Positions 1-7,160 of a DNA stretch of 10,131 nt are shown in pieces (the stretch's first letter is position 1; each line of letters begins with the position of its first letter). Location of the stretch: contig DATAYF010000519.1 of the NCBI GenBank assembly GCA_036272735.1, forward strand, positions 1-10,131. The letters run 5' to 3'. Source of the DNA: DATAYF01 sp036272735. GTDB taxonomy: Bacteria; Chloroflexota; Ktedonobacteria; Ktedonobacterales; Ktedonobacteraceae. A program made the translations under genes and the position numbers. Below the pieces are notes generated by a model. It was not told the DNA's origin. It did not search any database and saw only the letters and a list, made by a program, of their open reading frames with translations.

Positions 1-32
1 ATGCACGCACCCTCAACTATATGGGAGACAAA

Positions 33-410
33 CTACTTGATCTCCACCTTTGCGCCAACTTCGCTCAATTTTGCGGCAATCTTGTCGGCCTCTTCTTTGG
101 AGACAGCTTCTTTGACGGCCTTTGGAGCCTCGTCAACCACAGCTTTCGCCTCTTTCAGGCCCAGGCCGGTCAGCTCACGTACCACTTTGATGACGTTGAT
201 CTTGTTCGGACCAACCTCGGTCAAGACCGCGTCGAACTCGGTCTTCTCTTCAGCAACAGGGGCCGCAGCAGCCTCAGCCGCAACAGGGGCCGCAGCAGCA
301 GCCACCGGGGCAGCGCTCACGCCCCATTTATCCTGCAAGGTTTTGGTCAGCTCGACCAGTTCAAGGACATTCAATTTTTCGATTTCAGCAATAATGCTAT
401 CAACAGCCAT
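33..410 (-). CDS. rplL: Large ribosomal subunit protein bL12 (L7/L12)
   Basis: This is the stalk protein of the 50S subunit. It is present in multiple copies bound to L10 and recruits and activates the translational GTPases EF-Tu, EF-G and IF2. The 125 residues match the usual family length. Residues 1-32 form the N-terminal dimerisation helices (MAVDSIIAEIEKLNVLELVE). Residues about 33-55 are the flexible Ala/Pro/Val-rich hinge. Residues about 56-125 form the globular factor-binding domain with the hallmark GLGLKEAK helix at 82-89 and a C-terminal VEIK. The ATG at 410 is preceded by AAAGGGG at a suitable distance. It lies 26 bases downstream of rplJ and is presumably co-transcribed from the L10 leader. 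The stop is TAG at 33-35. No terminator is visible in the 32 bases left before the window edge. The identification is secure. Confidence 0.98.
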   Translation of the reverse strand: MAVDSIIAEIEKLNVLELVELTKTLQDKWGVSAAPVAAAAAPVAAEAAAAPVAEEKTEFDAVLTEVGPNKINVIKVVRELTGLGLKEAKAVVDEAPKAVKEAVSKEEADKIAAKLSEVGAKVEIK

Positions 411-436
411 GATAGAATTTCCCCTTTATGTGTATG

Positions 437-976
437 TTATTCAGCAGATTGACCACTGTTCAATTGCTCGGCACGAGCTTGAAAAACGTAGCACAGATCG
501 CGCAAAGGCGCGCTCAACAAACCGACGGTAGTCGCCAATGGAGCCTGCACAGTACCGACAACCTCGGCCTTGCTCTGCGCCTTGCCACCACGGATCTTGG
601 CGATGCGTTCGAGCTGCTCAGCAGTCAGGTTACGGCCGCCCATGATACCGGCTTTGAGGACCGCAACCCTAGAGTTGCTCACGTAATCAGCAACAGCCTT
701 GACGGCCGCAACCTCGTCCTCGTAGCCAAAGGCTACTGAAGTTTGACCATTGAAGATACTGGTGTCGAGTTCGTTCCAATGGTTACGCTCACTCGCAATG
801 CGTAGCAGCGTATTTTTGGCGACATGGAATTCGACCTGCGCATCACGCATTTTTTGACGTAACACGCCCATCTCTTTCACATCCAAACCCTGCGTCTGAA
901 CCAGAACCGTTATCGTAGAACGGCCCAATTTCTCCATCAACTCATCAATTTTTTCAGCTTTCGCTTGTGTGGGCAT
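437..976 (-). CDS. rplJ: Large ribosomal subunit protein uL10
   Basis: This is the base of the ribosomal stalk: it binds 23S rRNA near L11 and carries the L7/L12 dimers on its C-terminal helix. The 179 residues fit the bacterial family. Visible landmarks are the N-terminal KAEKIDELMEKLGRS helix, the VAKNTLL rRNA-binding segment at about 52-58, the alpha/beta core, and a C-terminal region (about 140-179, APLATTVGLLSAPLRDL onwards) that forms the L12-binding helix. The ATG at 976 has a near-perfect Shine-Dalgarno (AAAGGAGGG, about 985-993) nine or so bases upstream, which fixes the start. As the first gene of the pair, it follows a long structured leader in which L10 itself, complexed with L12, is known in other bacteria to bind and repress its own operon. 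The identification is secure. Confidence 0.98.
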   Translation of the reverse strand: MPTQAKAEKIDELMEKLGRSTITVLVQTQGLDVKEMGVLRQKMRDAQVEFHVAKNTLLRIASERNHWNELDTSIFNGQTSVAFGYEDEVAAVKAVADYVSNSRVAVLKAGIMGGRNLTAEQLERIAKIRGGKAQSKAEVVGTVQAPLATTVGLLSAPLRDLCYVFQARAEQLNSGQSAE

Positions 977-1010
977 GGGTCTATCCCTCCTTTCCCAAAA
1001 AATCTACAAA

Positions 1011-1040
1011 CAAAAAGCCTTCGGTCGCACGACCGAAGAC
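1011..1040 (-). terminator. Intrinsic attenuator hairpin before rplJ
   Basis: On the minus strand, CTTCGGTCG (complement of 1030-1038) pairs perfectly with CGACCGAAG (complement of 1019-1027) around a two-base loop. A U-G wobble and a G-C pair extend the stem to 11 bp. The 3' arm runs directly into TTTTTGTTTG. This is a rho-independent terminator placed about 25 bases before the rplJ Shine-Dalgarno, so it acts as the attenuator of the L10 leader rather than as a gene-end terminator. Confidence 0.85.
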
Positions 1041-1200
1041 TTTTGTGAATCTTCTGCATCGCACCAGGCACGGAACATCCACCATATTACTTCGTGGCAG
1101 ATCGACCGCGACAAGTGACGATTAGAGGACCCTCGGCAAGCTGATAGTACTAGACAGAGCTATCATTTCGGTGCCCGATGGCACGCTTGCTGTCTTCGGT
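1012..1200 (-). ncRNA. L10 ribosomal-protein leader (cis-regulatory mRNA leader)
   Basis: Read on the minus strand, the region upstream of rplJ has the conserved core of the L10 leader family: CCGAAGACAGCAAGC, then a variable GC-rich hairpin, then GCTTGCCGAGGGTCCTC. GCAAGC and GCTTGC pair to close the binding element. The leader ends in an intrinsic terminator hairpin just before the rplJ Shine-Dalgarno. In this family the L10(L12) complex binds the leader and lowers expression when ribosomal proteins are in excess. The first nine bases (ACCGAAGAC, 1192-1200) are exactly complementary to the 5' arm of the terminator (1032-1040), which gives a ready antiterminator pairing. The family assignment is from motif recall; a covariance-model search (Rfam L10_leader) would confirm it. 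Confidence 0.87.
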
Positions 1201-1216
1201 TCGCGCAAAGAACGCT

Positions 1217-1248
1217 ATTTTATGAATCGCCGGGCTTATTCTTGCCAA
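1217..1248 (-). promoter_or_regulatory. Candidate promoter for the rplJ-rplL leader
   Basis: On the minus strand, TTGGCA (1243-1248) is one mismatch from the -35 consensus. An AT-rich CATAAAAT segment (1217-1224) supplies a -10 element. The spacing is 18 to CATAAA or 20 to TAAAAT, so neither fit is ideal. The position suits a transcript starting near 1205-1210, only a few bases before the first conserved leader helix. It suggests that rplJL has its own promoter here; rplK-rplA are not within the next 600 bases upstream. The call is weak by sequence and better supported by position. Confidence 0.4.
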
Positions 1249-1479
1249 GACAGGAAAAGAGCAGACCCATTGATCCAAAAAACTCTGGCAATCGCCAGGT
1301 GATGCGTATCCATGCACTGTGACCATGCATGGAATCCGACCTCATCTCGACAAGGTTCGAAAGGTTTTTTGCACCTGGAGCACCGACCCTTTCCCCAGGT
1401 CTCCTTAACTTCAGGTGACAGAGCAGCGGCCTGATGCGTCAACCGCAGGTGTCCTGACCTCTCGAACGTAGCTCGCATT

Positions 1480-1552
1480 TCTGCGGCTGCGTCTGGTGAA
1501 CTTGGGCTTCGTGAGAAGTCACTGAGTCTTCAGCTCAGTGGTAGTTCACTCA
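1480..1552 (+). mobile_element. IS200/IS605-type right end, remnant
   Basis: A perfect 7-bp hairpin (CACTGAG, 1520-1526; CTCAGTG, 1534-1540) with loop TCTTCAG is preceded by GAGAAGT and followed by GGTAGTTCAC. This arrangement (GAAG, hairpin with a CTTCAG-like loop, GTAGTTCAC) is how the right ends of many IS200/IS605 and IS1341-type elements look, just after the end of tnpB. No left end, tnpA or intact tnpB is present. The roughly 240 bases before it have no convincing open frame on the plus strand and may be decayed tnpB 3' sequence, but I could not establish homology by eye. The identification rests on motif recall only. Confidence 0.45.
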
Positions 1553-1703
1553 ATATATTCGTAAGCTTCTTCTATCAATATATCACAACTTTCATCAAAA
1601 TTTAGCATATTAGTTACGAGCCCTGTACAAAAAATCATCTCTCCATATTGCGCCTATACGATAAAAAATAGAGAGATAGCTAAACAAGCATACGACTTTT
1701 GGG
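1553..1703. other. AT-rich intergenic spacer
   Basis: No gene or RNA is recognisable here. Base composition is clearly more AT-rich than the flanking genes. The only structure seen is a spaced inverted repeat, ATCTCTC (1637-1643) and GAGAGAT (1671-1677), separated by 27 bases, which is too weak to call a site. The spacer separates the ribosomal operon and the insertion-sequence remnant from the accessory gene block. Confidence 0.5.
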
Positions 1704-1733
1704 CCTCATTTTGACTGCACAGTCAAAATGAGG
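1704..1733. promoter_or_regulatory. Perfect palindromic operator, TetR-like
   Basis: Two 14-base arms, CCTCATTTTGACTG (1704-1717) and CAGTCAAAATGAGG (1720-1733), are exact reverse complements around a two-base centre. The inner core TTGACTG-N2-CAGTCAA has the size and symmetry of operators bound by TetR/AcrR-family dimers. It covers the -35 element and the whole spacer of the promoter for the next gene, so a bound protein would block RNA polymerase. The window encodes no DNA-binding regulator, so the repressor must lie elsewhere. That it is an operator is inferred from symmetry and position; the TetR assignment is a guess by pattern. Confidence 0.7.
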
Positions 1734-1739
1734 TATAAT
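1711..1739 (+). promoter_or_regulatory. Strong sigma-A/sigma-70 promoter of the DUF6069-like gene
   Basis: TTGACT (1711-1716; five of six consensus bases) and a perfect TATAAT (1734-1739) are separated by exactly 17 bases. Transcription should begin near 1746, giving a leader of roughly 85 bases before the ATG at 1832. The leader contains a short hairpin (AGTAGT-CAA-ACTACT, around 1757-1771). This is the best promoter in the window and probably serves the small membrane gene and possibly the NACHT gene behind it. Confidence 0.8.
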
Positions 1740-1831
1740 GAGTCAAAATCTAACGAAGTAGTCAAACTACTCCGAAGCACTGACTGTTGCCCTACTATGG
1801 AAGTAGCAAGCTTTAGAGAGGAGTTATACAC

Positions 1832-2257
1832 ATGACGCAGTCAAAAATAATCTCAGCACGGCGTCTCAGCATGATTGGGGCGCTCGCCATTGTTGCATCC
1901 ACGGTCATCAACATCATTATCAGCCTGATCGCCAGAAGTTGGTTACATACCTCACCCACTTTTGCTCCTTTAGGCATAGGTCCCATTATTTTCTGGTCCG
2001 TGGTCTGTGGCATTGGTGCAACCATTGTCTTTGGGCAAGTTGCCCGCCACGCACAACAACCCGTCCTTACCTACGTCGTCATCGCCGCACTCGTCTACCT
2101 TTGTACCTTTATACCCGATGGGCTCCTTATTAGTGGTGACCTGCCCTTCAAAGGTGCCACATTCATCAGCGTAATCACGCTGATGGCAATGCACGCCGCC
2201 GAGGCGATCATTATGATTATCACTTTTATTTCGCTGGGCTTTCGCAAAAAAATCTGA
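1832..2257 (+). CDS. Four-helix membrane protein, DUF6069-like
   Basis: This small integral membrane protein of 141 residues has no known function. Four hydrophobic segments are visible at about 15-34, 50-70, 78-98 and 111-135, with a basic N-terminus (SARR) and a basic end (FRKKI). The first loop carries PTFAPLG and the third helix ends in FIPDG. This layout resembles the DUF6069 family, a similarity recalled rather than searched. The start is supported by GAGAGGAG eight bases before the ATG. The gene is expressed from a near-consensus promoter under a perfect palindromic operator, so it is probably induced by a specific signal. The NACHT gene begins 51 bases downstream in the same direction, so co-transcription is plausible. 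Enzymatic motifs are absent. Confidence 0.75.
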   Translation: MTQSKIISARRLSMIGALAIVASTVINIIISLIARSWLHTSPTFAPLGIGPIIFWSVVCGIGATIVFGQVARHAQQPVLTYVVIAALVYLCTFIPDGLLISGDLPFKGATFISVITLMAMHAAEAIIMIITFISLGFRKKI

Positions 2258-2308
2258 CTGCTTCTGCTGGTGGGCACGTTATGATAGAATGATAAGGAAC
2301 TCAGCCGA

Positions 2309-5300
2309 GTGGCAAGTCAATTTTTTTATTATGGGCCCAATCAGGACATGTGCATGACCTTCAGCGTCAGAAATGACAATCTCTATAAAAAGTATCTTAA
2401 CGCGCTTCTCAAGCAGTATGACACGGTTAGCTTGCCAGTACATGCCAAAGCACAGCAAGCGCCACTGGATGCTGTTTTCCAACCGTGCCAGTTACGCCAG
2501 GGACCATGTACCTTCCTGGAAGACGAGGACGCCGCCGTCTCAAGGACGCCGATTAGGGTAAACAGCGGCCTTGAGGCGCTTGCACACAGTCCTACCCGGC
2601 GCATGATGGTCCTTGGTGATTCTGGCATGGGCAAAACAACCCTCCTCAAAGATCTCCTATGCCACGCCACCCATAATGCCCTTGAGAATACCAACGCGAC
2701 TATTGCACCGTTGCCCCTGTTTATCTCGCTGCCGGATCTAGCTCGCAGCGGCCTCACGCTGCAAACCTATCTTCCTCGCCTGCTCACACACCTCAATCTC
2801 GACCAGGACTGTGCACCCATGCTCGTGGAAGCTATAGTCAGCGGGCAGGCGTTGCTCTGCCTCGATGGCCTCGACGAAGTCATTCCCGCGCTACGCCCCG
2901 CGCTGATCGCACACCTTGATAGCGAAGCCCTACGCAGCGGTGGCACCTGGGTAATTGGTTCGCGCCTTGCCGAGTACAAAGGCGGGCAATTCACGCCGGG
3001 CAGCTTTGCCACATGGGAACTGCAAGCACTGGACAAACAGACGCGCGACGATTTGGCCCATCGCCTGTTCCCCATACTCACGCAAACAAGCAACAAACCA
3101 GCACTCGCACCTGAACCATTCTTGCACGCCGTGGAGAACGACTACCGCCTCGCAACCTGGTGCGCCCGCCCGCTCTTCTTCAGCCTGGCAGCAACGCTCT
3201 ACGTGCACGATGGCAGCCTACCCGCCAGCCCGGCCGCGCTCTATCGCGCCGTGCTCGACCTCACACTTTCCCAGCAACGCGCCGAACAATCGCAAGTATC
3301 GCGCCACATGCTGGCAGACATCGCCCTGCAACTCTATCAGAGCAACGGCAACGATGTCAGCGTTCCCGAAACCTACAGTTTTACGCATCAAGCGTTCCGC
3401 GAATACCTGGTCGCGCTCGCTCTCGCACAGCAACTTTGCAGCAACAACACGCAGGAGCAAGAGGCGGCCTGGGACTTCGCCTGGCATAAACGCTTGTATA
3501 GTCGCTGGCATGAAATCCTGTGCCTGCTAGTTGGTGTGCTCATTCAGGAATATGGTGCAGACGGCGGCCTGGTCGCTACACACTGGCTGCAAAAGTTGGC
3601 CGATCAGCACAACCGGTCAGGCGGCGATATTGGGCACCTCAGCAGAGACCTGGCCCTGCGTTCATTGCGTGAATATCCACCAACGCAGCTTTCACCTGAG
3701 CTTGAGCAAGTGGCCCAAACGCTTGTTCTCGACTGGGCAAAGCAGGTGTTGACCGAGGAGCAAAGTAAAGCTCGCGGGTTGAGCAGCGAGATTGGCCTGC
3801 TCGATCTGCACCTTGTTTTGCCAGCGCTGAGCTATTTCGAGGAGCACAAGTACACTAGAAACGACCTCTACTCGTCTTTCAGCTTTTTCGAGGTTCCGGC
3901 GAAGGTGCTAGAGGCCGCCTATCAGCACACACACGGCGTCAGCCTCTACGCCAGCGCACAGTCCGAGACTCTACAGCAGCACGCATCACAAGCAACATTG
4001 ATCGCTCTGCTCATGGATAAAACGGAGCCGTGGAGCATTCGTGAAAGTGCTGCTCAGTGGCTCGGTAAATGGCGGCAACAAGTACCCGTAGAACCGCTCA
4101 GCACCACGCTCCTCGATCCAGACAACTATTATCGCGTGCGTATCGCCGCCGCCGAAGCTCTTGCTGAGCTAGGTGAACATATCCCACTTGCTCCCTTACT
4201 GGCGGCAGCACAAGATGAGCAGGATATCGTGCGCGCCGCCGCCATACGCGCTCTGGGGCATGATGGCGCGCAGGTACCACTGGCTACCCTCTTCGCTGCA
4301 TTGCGTGACGCGGGCGTAGTGCGCCAGGATGCGGAAAAAGCGCTACTCATCCTACAACCCACCATTGACGATATCACGCCCTGGCTTGGCTACTTGCAAG
4401 ATGCGCAGGCCGAGGTACGTCGAGCTTTCATTGAGATCTTCGGCGCCCGCATTCCCGAAGCACTGCTGCTCAAAATGTTGCGTGATCCCGCCTGGGAAGT
4501 ACGCCGGGCCTCCGTTCACGCCCTGGGCACAGTCGGTGAACAGGCACGACAGGATGCCCTGCTCGCAGCACTGCGCGACGAGAATAAAGACGTGCGCGCC
4601 GAGGCTGCCCTGGCGCTGGGTAGGATGGGGGCGCGTGCTCCCATGCCAGTGTTGTTGGATGCTCTGCGCAATGAAAGCAAGCAGGTGCGACGTGCTATCC
4701 TTACCGTGCTAGAGGAGCGACACGAACCGGTACCCAGCGCCACGCTCATTCATTTGGTGCAACAGAGCAGCTTGCGTTTAGAGGCGCTAGAACTGACGCA
4801 AAAGCTCCATCTCACGCTACCCGCCGATCTCCTGCTGACGGTGCTGCAAGAGGGCAAAAACGGGGAGGCGAACAAAGCGGCTTCCCTGTTAGCTCAGATG
4901 GGTCCACAGGCCCCGATTGCGCAACTGCTGGACATTGTAGCCGACCAAACATCTCCAGTGCGCGAGGAAGCCAGCGCCATCCTCTTACAACTGGCCCCCT
5001 ATGTGCCATTAGAGCCGATTCGGACAGTGCTGGCAACTGAACCAGCCAGCCCGGTCTACCATTTATTGGTACACGTGCTGCTGAGGCGTGGCATCTCGCT
5101 GCCCGTTGCCACGCTGCTCAAGGCGCTAGAACCCGAGGCACGACGCAACGCTGATCAAGAGAAAAACGCCGTCATTCTGGCGCTCGCCGACGCCGAAGCA
5201 GAACCGCTCATCGAAGCATTGCTGCAAACGGTGCCAGAAGCGCTCGGCGATGATTGGGGGCTCGATACGCCCGCCACGACCTTACTTAAACCGCTTGCGA

Positions 5301-7105
5301 CACAGATCACGCCCGCGATGCTGCTGCACGCCTGCCAGCACCGCATCAGCGACGAGATCGTAGCCCTCAAGGTGCTCGGTGTAATGCAGCAGGATGCGCC
5401 AATTAATCTGATGCGCAGCATTATGCAAGATGAGCAGCACGATTGGCACGTGCGCAAGTACGCCAGGCGCGTCCTGCAATACATTGGGGAGCCATTGCCC
5501 ATTGAAATACTCCTGCAAGAAACCGACGAGAAGTACATCGATTACGACCGCGAAATGGTCAGGGCACTTAGCATACAAGGGCCAGCAGCGCCTATTCAAG
5601 AGCTGCTCACGCTGTTAGGTCATTCACGCAGCGTTATCCAAAAGACCGCCGCCGAGGCCCTCTGTGAACTGGGTCCCTATGTGCCGACCAATGACATTAT
5701 TCCAGCGCTGCGCGACCGCGTGACGCCATGGAAGAGCATCAATTCTATGCGTGTGTGCAGTATGATGGGCGAGCACGCGCCGATTGCCGAGCTTACCACC
5801 ATGCTCCATACACCCAACGAGAATCATCATATCCGTCTCTCGGCTCTGCACGCGCTCGCCGACCTGCACGCTTATGTGCCGGTAGAGACAATCCTGGCGG
5901 CCATACGCGATAAAGATCAGAAGATCCGCAGGCACGGCTTGCAGGTACTCGCCAAATGGGGGGCAACGGTCCCCATCGAGCCACTACGCGCTCTGCTTGA
6001 TGATAAGCACTACGAACCACGCCACGAAGTCATTCTGGCGCTGGGCAGGTTGAAGGAACGCACGCCCGTTGAGCTGCTTCTACACCTGATGCATAGCGAG
6101 AACGCCAACGACGAGCTGCCTGCCGTGGAAGCATTGAGCAAATTGGGCGAACAAGCGCCCATCTCCGAGCTACTCGCCTTCTTGCACGACGAGCACGGCG
6201 AAATCCGCCCGCACGTGCTGAAGGAACTGGGCTACCTGGGCAGGTATGCGCCGCTCGATCTCATCGTCGAGGCACTAGATCACGAGGAACGCTACACCGC
6301 GAGCAACGCCAAAGAAGCATTAGCCACTCTGGCGCATACCGCGCCTGCCAGTTTGCTCACGCTCTCGCTCGACACGCCCCACGTGAGTATACGCCATGCC
6401 ATCATGCAGGCAATCGTCAACCTGGGGCCTGCGGGACCAGGCGAACTAGCCATCACGGCGCTGGCCGATCCTGGCCGCGAGGTACGCCGCCTGGCCTGTA
6501 AAGCCCTGGTACAAAGCGATATCGACCTCGCACTTATCCCGTTGGGGCCACTTCTACGACCATTAAACGAGGAGTGCAACGTCACGACCTACTATTCTGA
6601 ATATCAGGGATATGGGGCCGAGCTACGCCTGCTGGCAAAATGTGGCCCCCGTATTCCCAGCGAGGCGCTGCTGGCAGTCTTCGGGCATCATCATATCAAA
6701 GCCAGCGAGAACGCCGCCCGCGCGCTCTACAGCACACATCCCGCCATTTTTCGCGCCGTCGTTGTGCCACAGGCGGAAGCCATTCTACGCGGAGAGCCAA
6801 CCGGCGGCGTCTTTGCCGCGCACGTCCAGAGTCGCATCGCCGATCTCGTCAGGCAGATCGGACGCGCCACGCCCGCCGTGCTCGACCTGCTCACCGAGAT
6901 GCTCGATTGGCCCTACTGGGAGGTACGCAGCACGGCCGCCGAAGCCCTCGGTACCATCCAGCGCAACATTCCTGACCGCGCACTGCACAAGCTACACGCA
7001 CTACTACACGATCCACAGTCGCACACAGTGCGCATGGCTGCCGAGAAAGCGCTCACCGAAATTTTCTCGTACGCCGATGGCATGGAAGAAGAAACCGAGG
7101 GATAA
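2309..7105 (+). CDS. NACHT-domain NTPase with long C-terminal HEAT-repeat array
   Basis: This is a STAND-class signalling ATPase of 1598 residues, similar in layout to bacterial NLR-related (bNACHT) proteins, several of which act in anti-phage defence. Residues 1-95 are a short lead-in with no recognisable effector domain. The NACHT domain follows: Walker A GDSGMGKTT (103-111, Lys109), Walker B LCLDGLDEV (183-191), which carries the NACHT signature DGLDE, and sensor-type VIGSR (215-219). RPLFFSL and the winged-helix motif FTHQAFREYL (358-367) come next. A helical linker runs to about 560. From there to the end are roughly thirty PBS-lyase-type HEAT repeats of about 31 residues (pattern VRxxAAxALxxLGxxxP), probably the ligand-sensing solenoid. 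There is no transmembrane segment, so it should be cytosolic. The GTG start has AAGGA about ten bases upstream; the next in-frame ATG, after 13 codons, lacks this. Its function in defence is inferred from the family. Confidence 0.9.
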   Translation: MASQFFYYGPNQDMCMTFSVRNDNLYKKYLNALLKQYDTVSLPVHAKAQQAPLDAVFQPCQLRQGPCTFLEDEDAAVSRTPIRVNSGLEALAHSPTRRMMVLGDSGMGKTTLLKDLLCHATHNALENTNATIAPLPLFISLPDLARSGLTLQTYLPRLLTHLNLDQDCAPMLVEAIVSGQALLCLDGLDEVIPALRPALIAHLDSEALRSGGTWVIGSRLAEYKGGQFTPGSFATWELQALDKQTRDDLAHRLFPILTQTSNKPALAPEPFLHAVENDYRLATWCARPLFFSLAATLYVHDGSLPASPAALYRAVLDLTLSQQRAEQSQVSRHMLADIALQLYQSNGNDVSVPETYSFTHQAFREYLVALALAQQLCSNNTQEQEAAWDFAWHKRLYSRWHEILCLLVGVLIQEYGADGGLVATHWLQKLADQHNRSGGDIGHLSRDLALRSLREYPPTQLSPELEQVAQTLVLDWAKQVLTEEQSKARGLSSEIGLLDLHLVLPALSYFEEHKYTRNDLYSSFSFFEVPAKVLEAAYQHTHGVSLYASAQSETLQQHASQATLIALLMDKTEPWSIRESAAQWLGKWRQQVPVEPLSTTLLDPDNYYRVRIAAAEALAELGEHIPLAPLLAAAQDEQDIVRAAAIRALGHDGAQVPLATLFAALRDAGVVRQDAEKALLILQPTIDDITPWLGYLQDAQAEVRRAFIEIFGARIPEALLLKMLRDPAWEVRRASVHALGTVGEQARQDALLAALRDENKDVRAEAALALGRMGARAPMPVLLDALRNESKQVRRAILTVLEERHEPVPSATLIHLVQQSSLRLEALELTQKLHLTLPADLLLTVLQEGKNGEANKAASLLAQMGPQAPIAQLLDIVADQTSPVREEASAILLQLAPYVPLEPIRTVLATEPASPVYHLLVHVLLRRGISLPVATLLKALEPEARRNADQEKNAVILALADAEAEPLIEALLQTVPEALGDDWGLDTPATTLLKPLATQITPAMLLHACQHRISDEIVALKVLGVMQQDAPINLMRSIMQDEQHDWHVRKYARRVLQYIGEPLPIEILLQETDEKYIDYDREMVRALSIQGPAAPIQELLTLLGHSRSVIQKTAAEALCELGPYVPTNDIIPALRDRVTPWKSINSMRVCSMMGEHAPIAELTTMLHTPNENHHIRLSALHALADLHAYVPVETILAAIRDKDQKIRRHGLQVLAKWGATVPIEPLRALLDDKHYEPRHEVILALGRLKERTPVELLLHLMHSENANDELPAVEALSKLGEQAPISELLAFLHDEHGEIRPHVLKELGYLGRYAPLDLIVEALDHEERYTASNAKEALATLAHTAPASLLTLSLDTPHVSIRHAIMQAIVNLGPAGPGELAITALADPGREVRRLACKALVQSDIDLALIPLGPLLRPLNEECNVTTYYSEYQGYGAELRLLAKCGPRIPSEALLAVFGHHHIKASENAARALYSTHPAIFRAVVVPQAEAILRGEPTGGVFAAHVQSRIADLVRQIGRATPAVLDLLTEMLDWPYWEVRSTAAEALGTIQRNIPDRALHKLHALLHDPQSHTVRMAAEKALTEIFSYADGMEEETEG

Positions 7106-7110
7106 TAATT

Positions 7111-7140
7111 TTGGCTATAGCAATTTTTATAGGCTATAAG
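7111..7140 (+). promoter_or_regulatory. Candidate promoter before the 192-residue membrane gene
   Basis: TTGGCT (7111-7116) and TATAAG (7135-7140; five of six) are separated by 18 bases in the 55-base AT-rich gap after the NACHT stop codons. The heptamer GGCTATA is repeated at 7113-7119 and 7132-7138, 19 bases apart. The predicted start, near 7147, leaves a very short leader before the Shine-Dalgarno GGGGA at 7150-7154. If it works, the last three genes are at least partly uncoupled from the NACHT gene. Confidence 0.4.
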
Positions 7141-7160
7141 AATTATCGTGGGGAATATGC

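Noticed and set aside
1..531. Long plus-strand open frames of 176 and 143 residues over rplL and rplJ
   Set aside because: They lie opposite two certain ribosomal-protein genes, have low-complexity Ala/Ser composition created by the rplL hinge, and have no Shine-Dalgarno.
1236..1478. 80-residue minus-strand frame with a C-x2-C motif
   Set aside because: It has no Shine-Dalgarno before its ATG, no recognisable family, and runs into the candidate rplJ promoter. It more likely reflects reverse reading of decayed IS sequence.
1261..1520. Plus-strand tnpB C-terminal remnant
   Set aside because: The position is right for tnpB before an IS200/IS605 right end, but every plus frame is broken by stops and I could not align the zinc-ribbon cysteines, so no pseudogene is called.
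1637..1677. Spaced inverted repeat ATCTCTC/GAGAGAT as a terminator or IS end
   Set aside because: The arms are only seven bases with a 27-base gap and no T-tract, which is expected by chance in AT-rich DNA.
2254..2290. Promoter directly before the NACHT gene (CTGACT with TATGAT or TAGAAT)
   Set aside because: TATGAT resembles a -10 box but the only -35-like hexamer is 20 bases away. Read-through from the strong upstream promoter is the simpler explanation.
6612..7139. Alternative plus-strand frames of 175 and 111 residues inside the NACHT gene
   Set aside because: They are frame-shifted shadows rich in Arg, Pro and Ser, typical of GC-rich coding DNA read out of frame.
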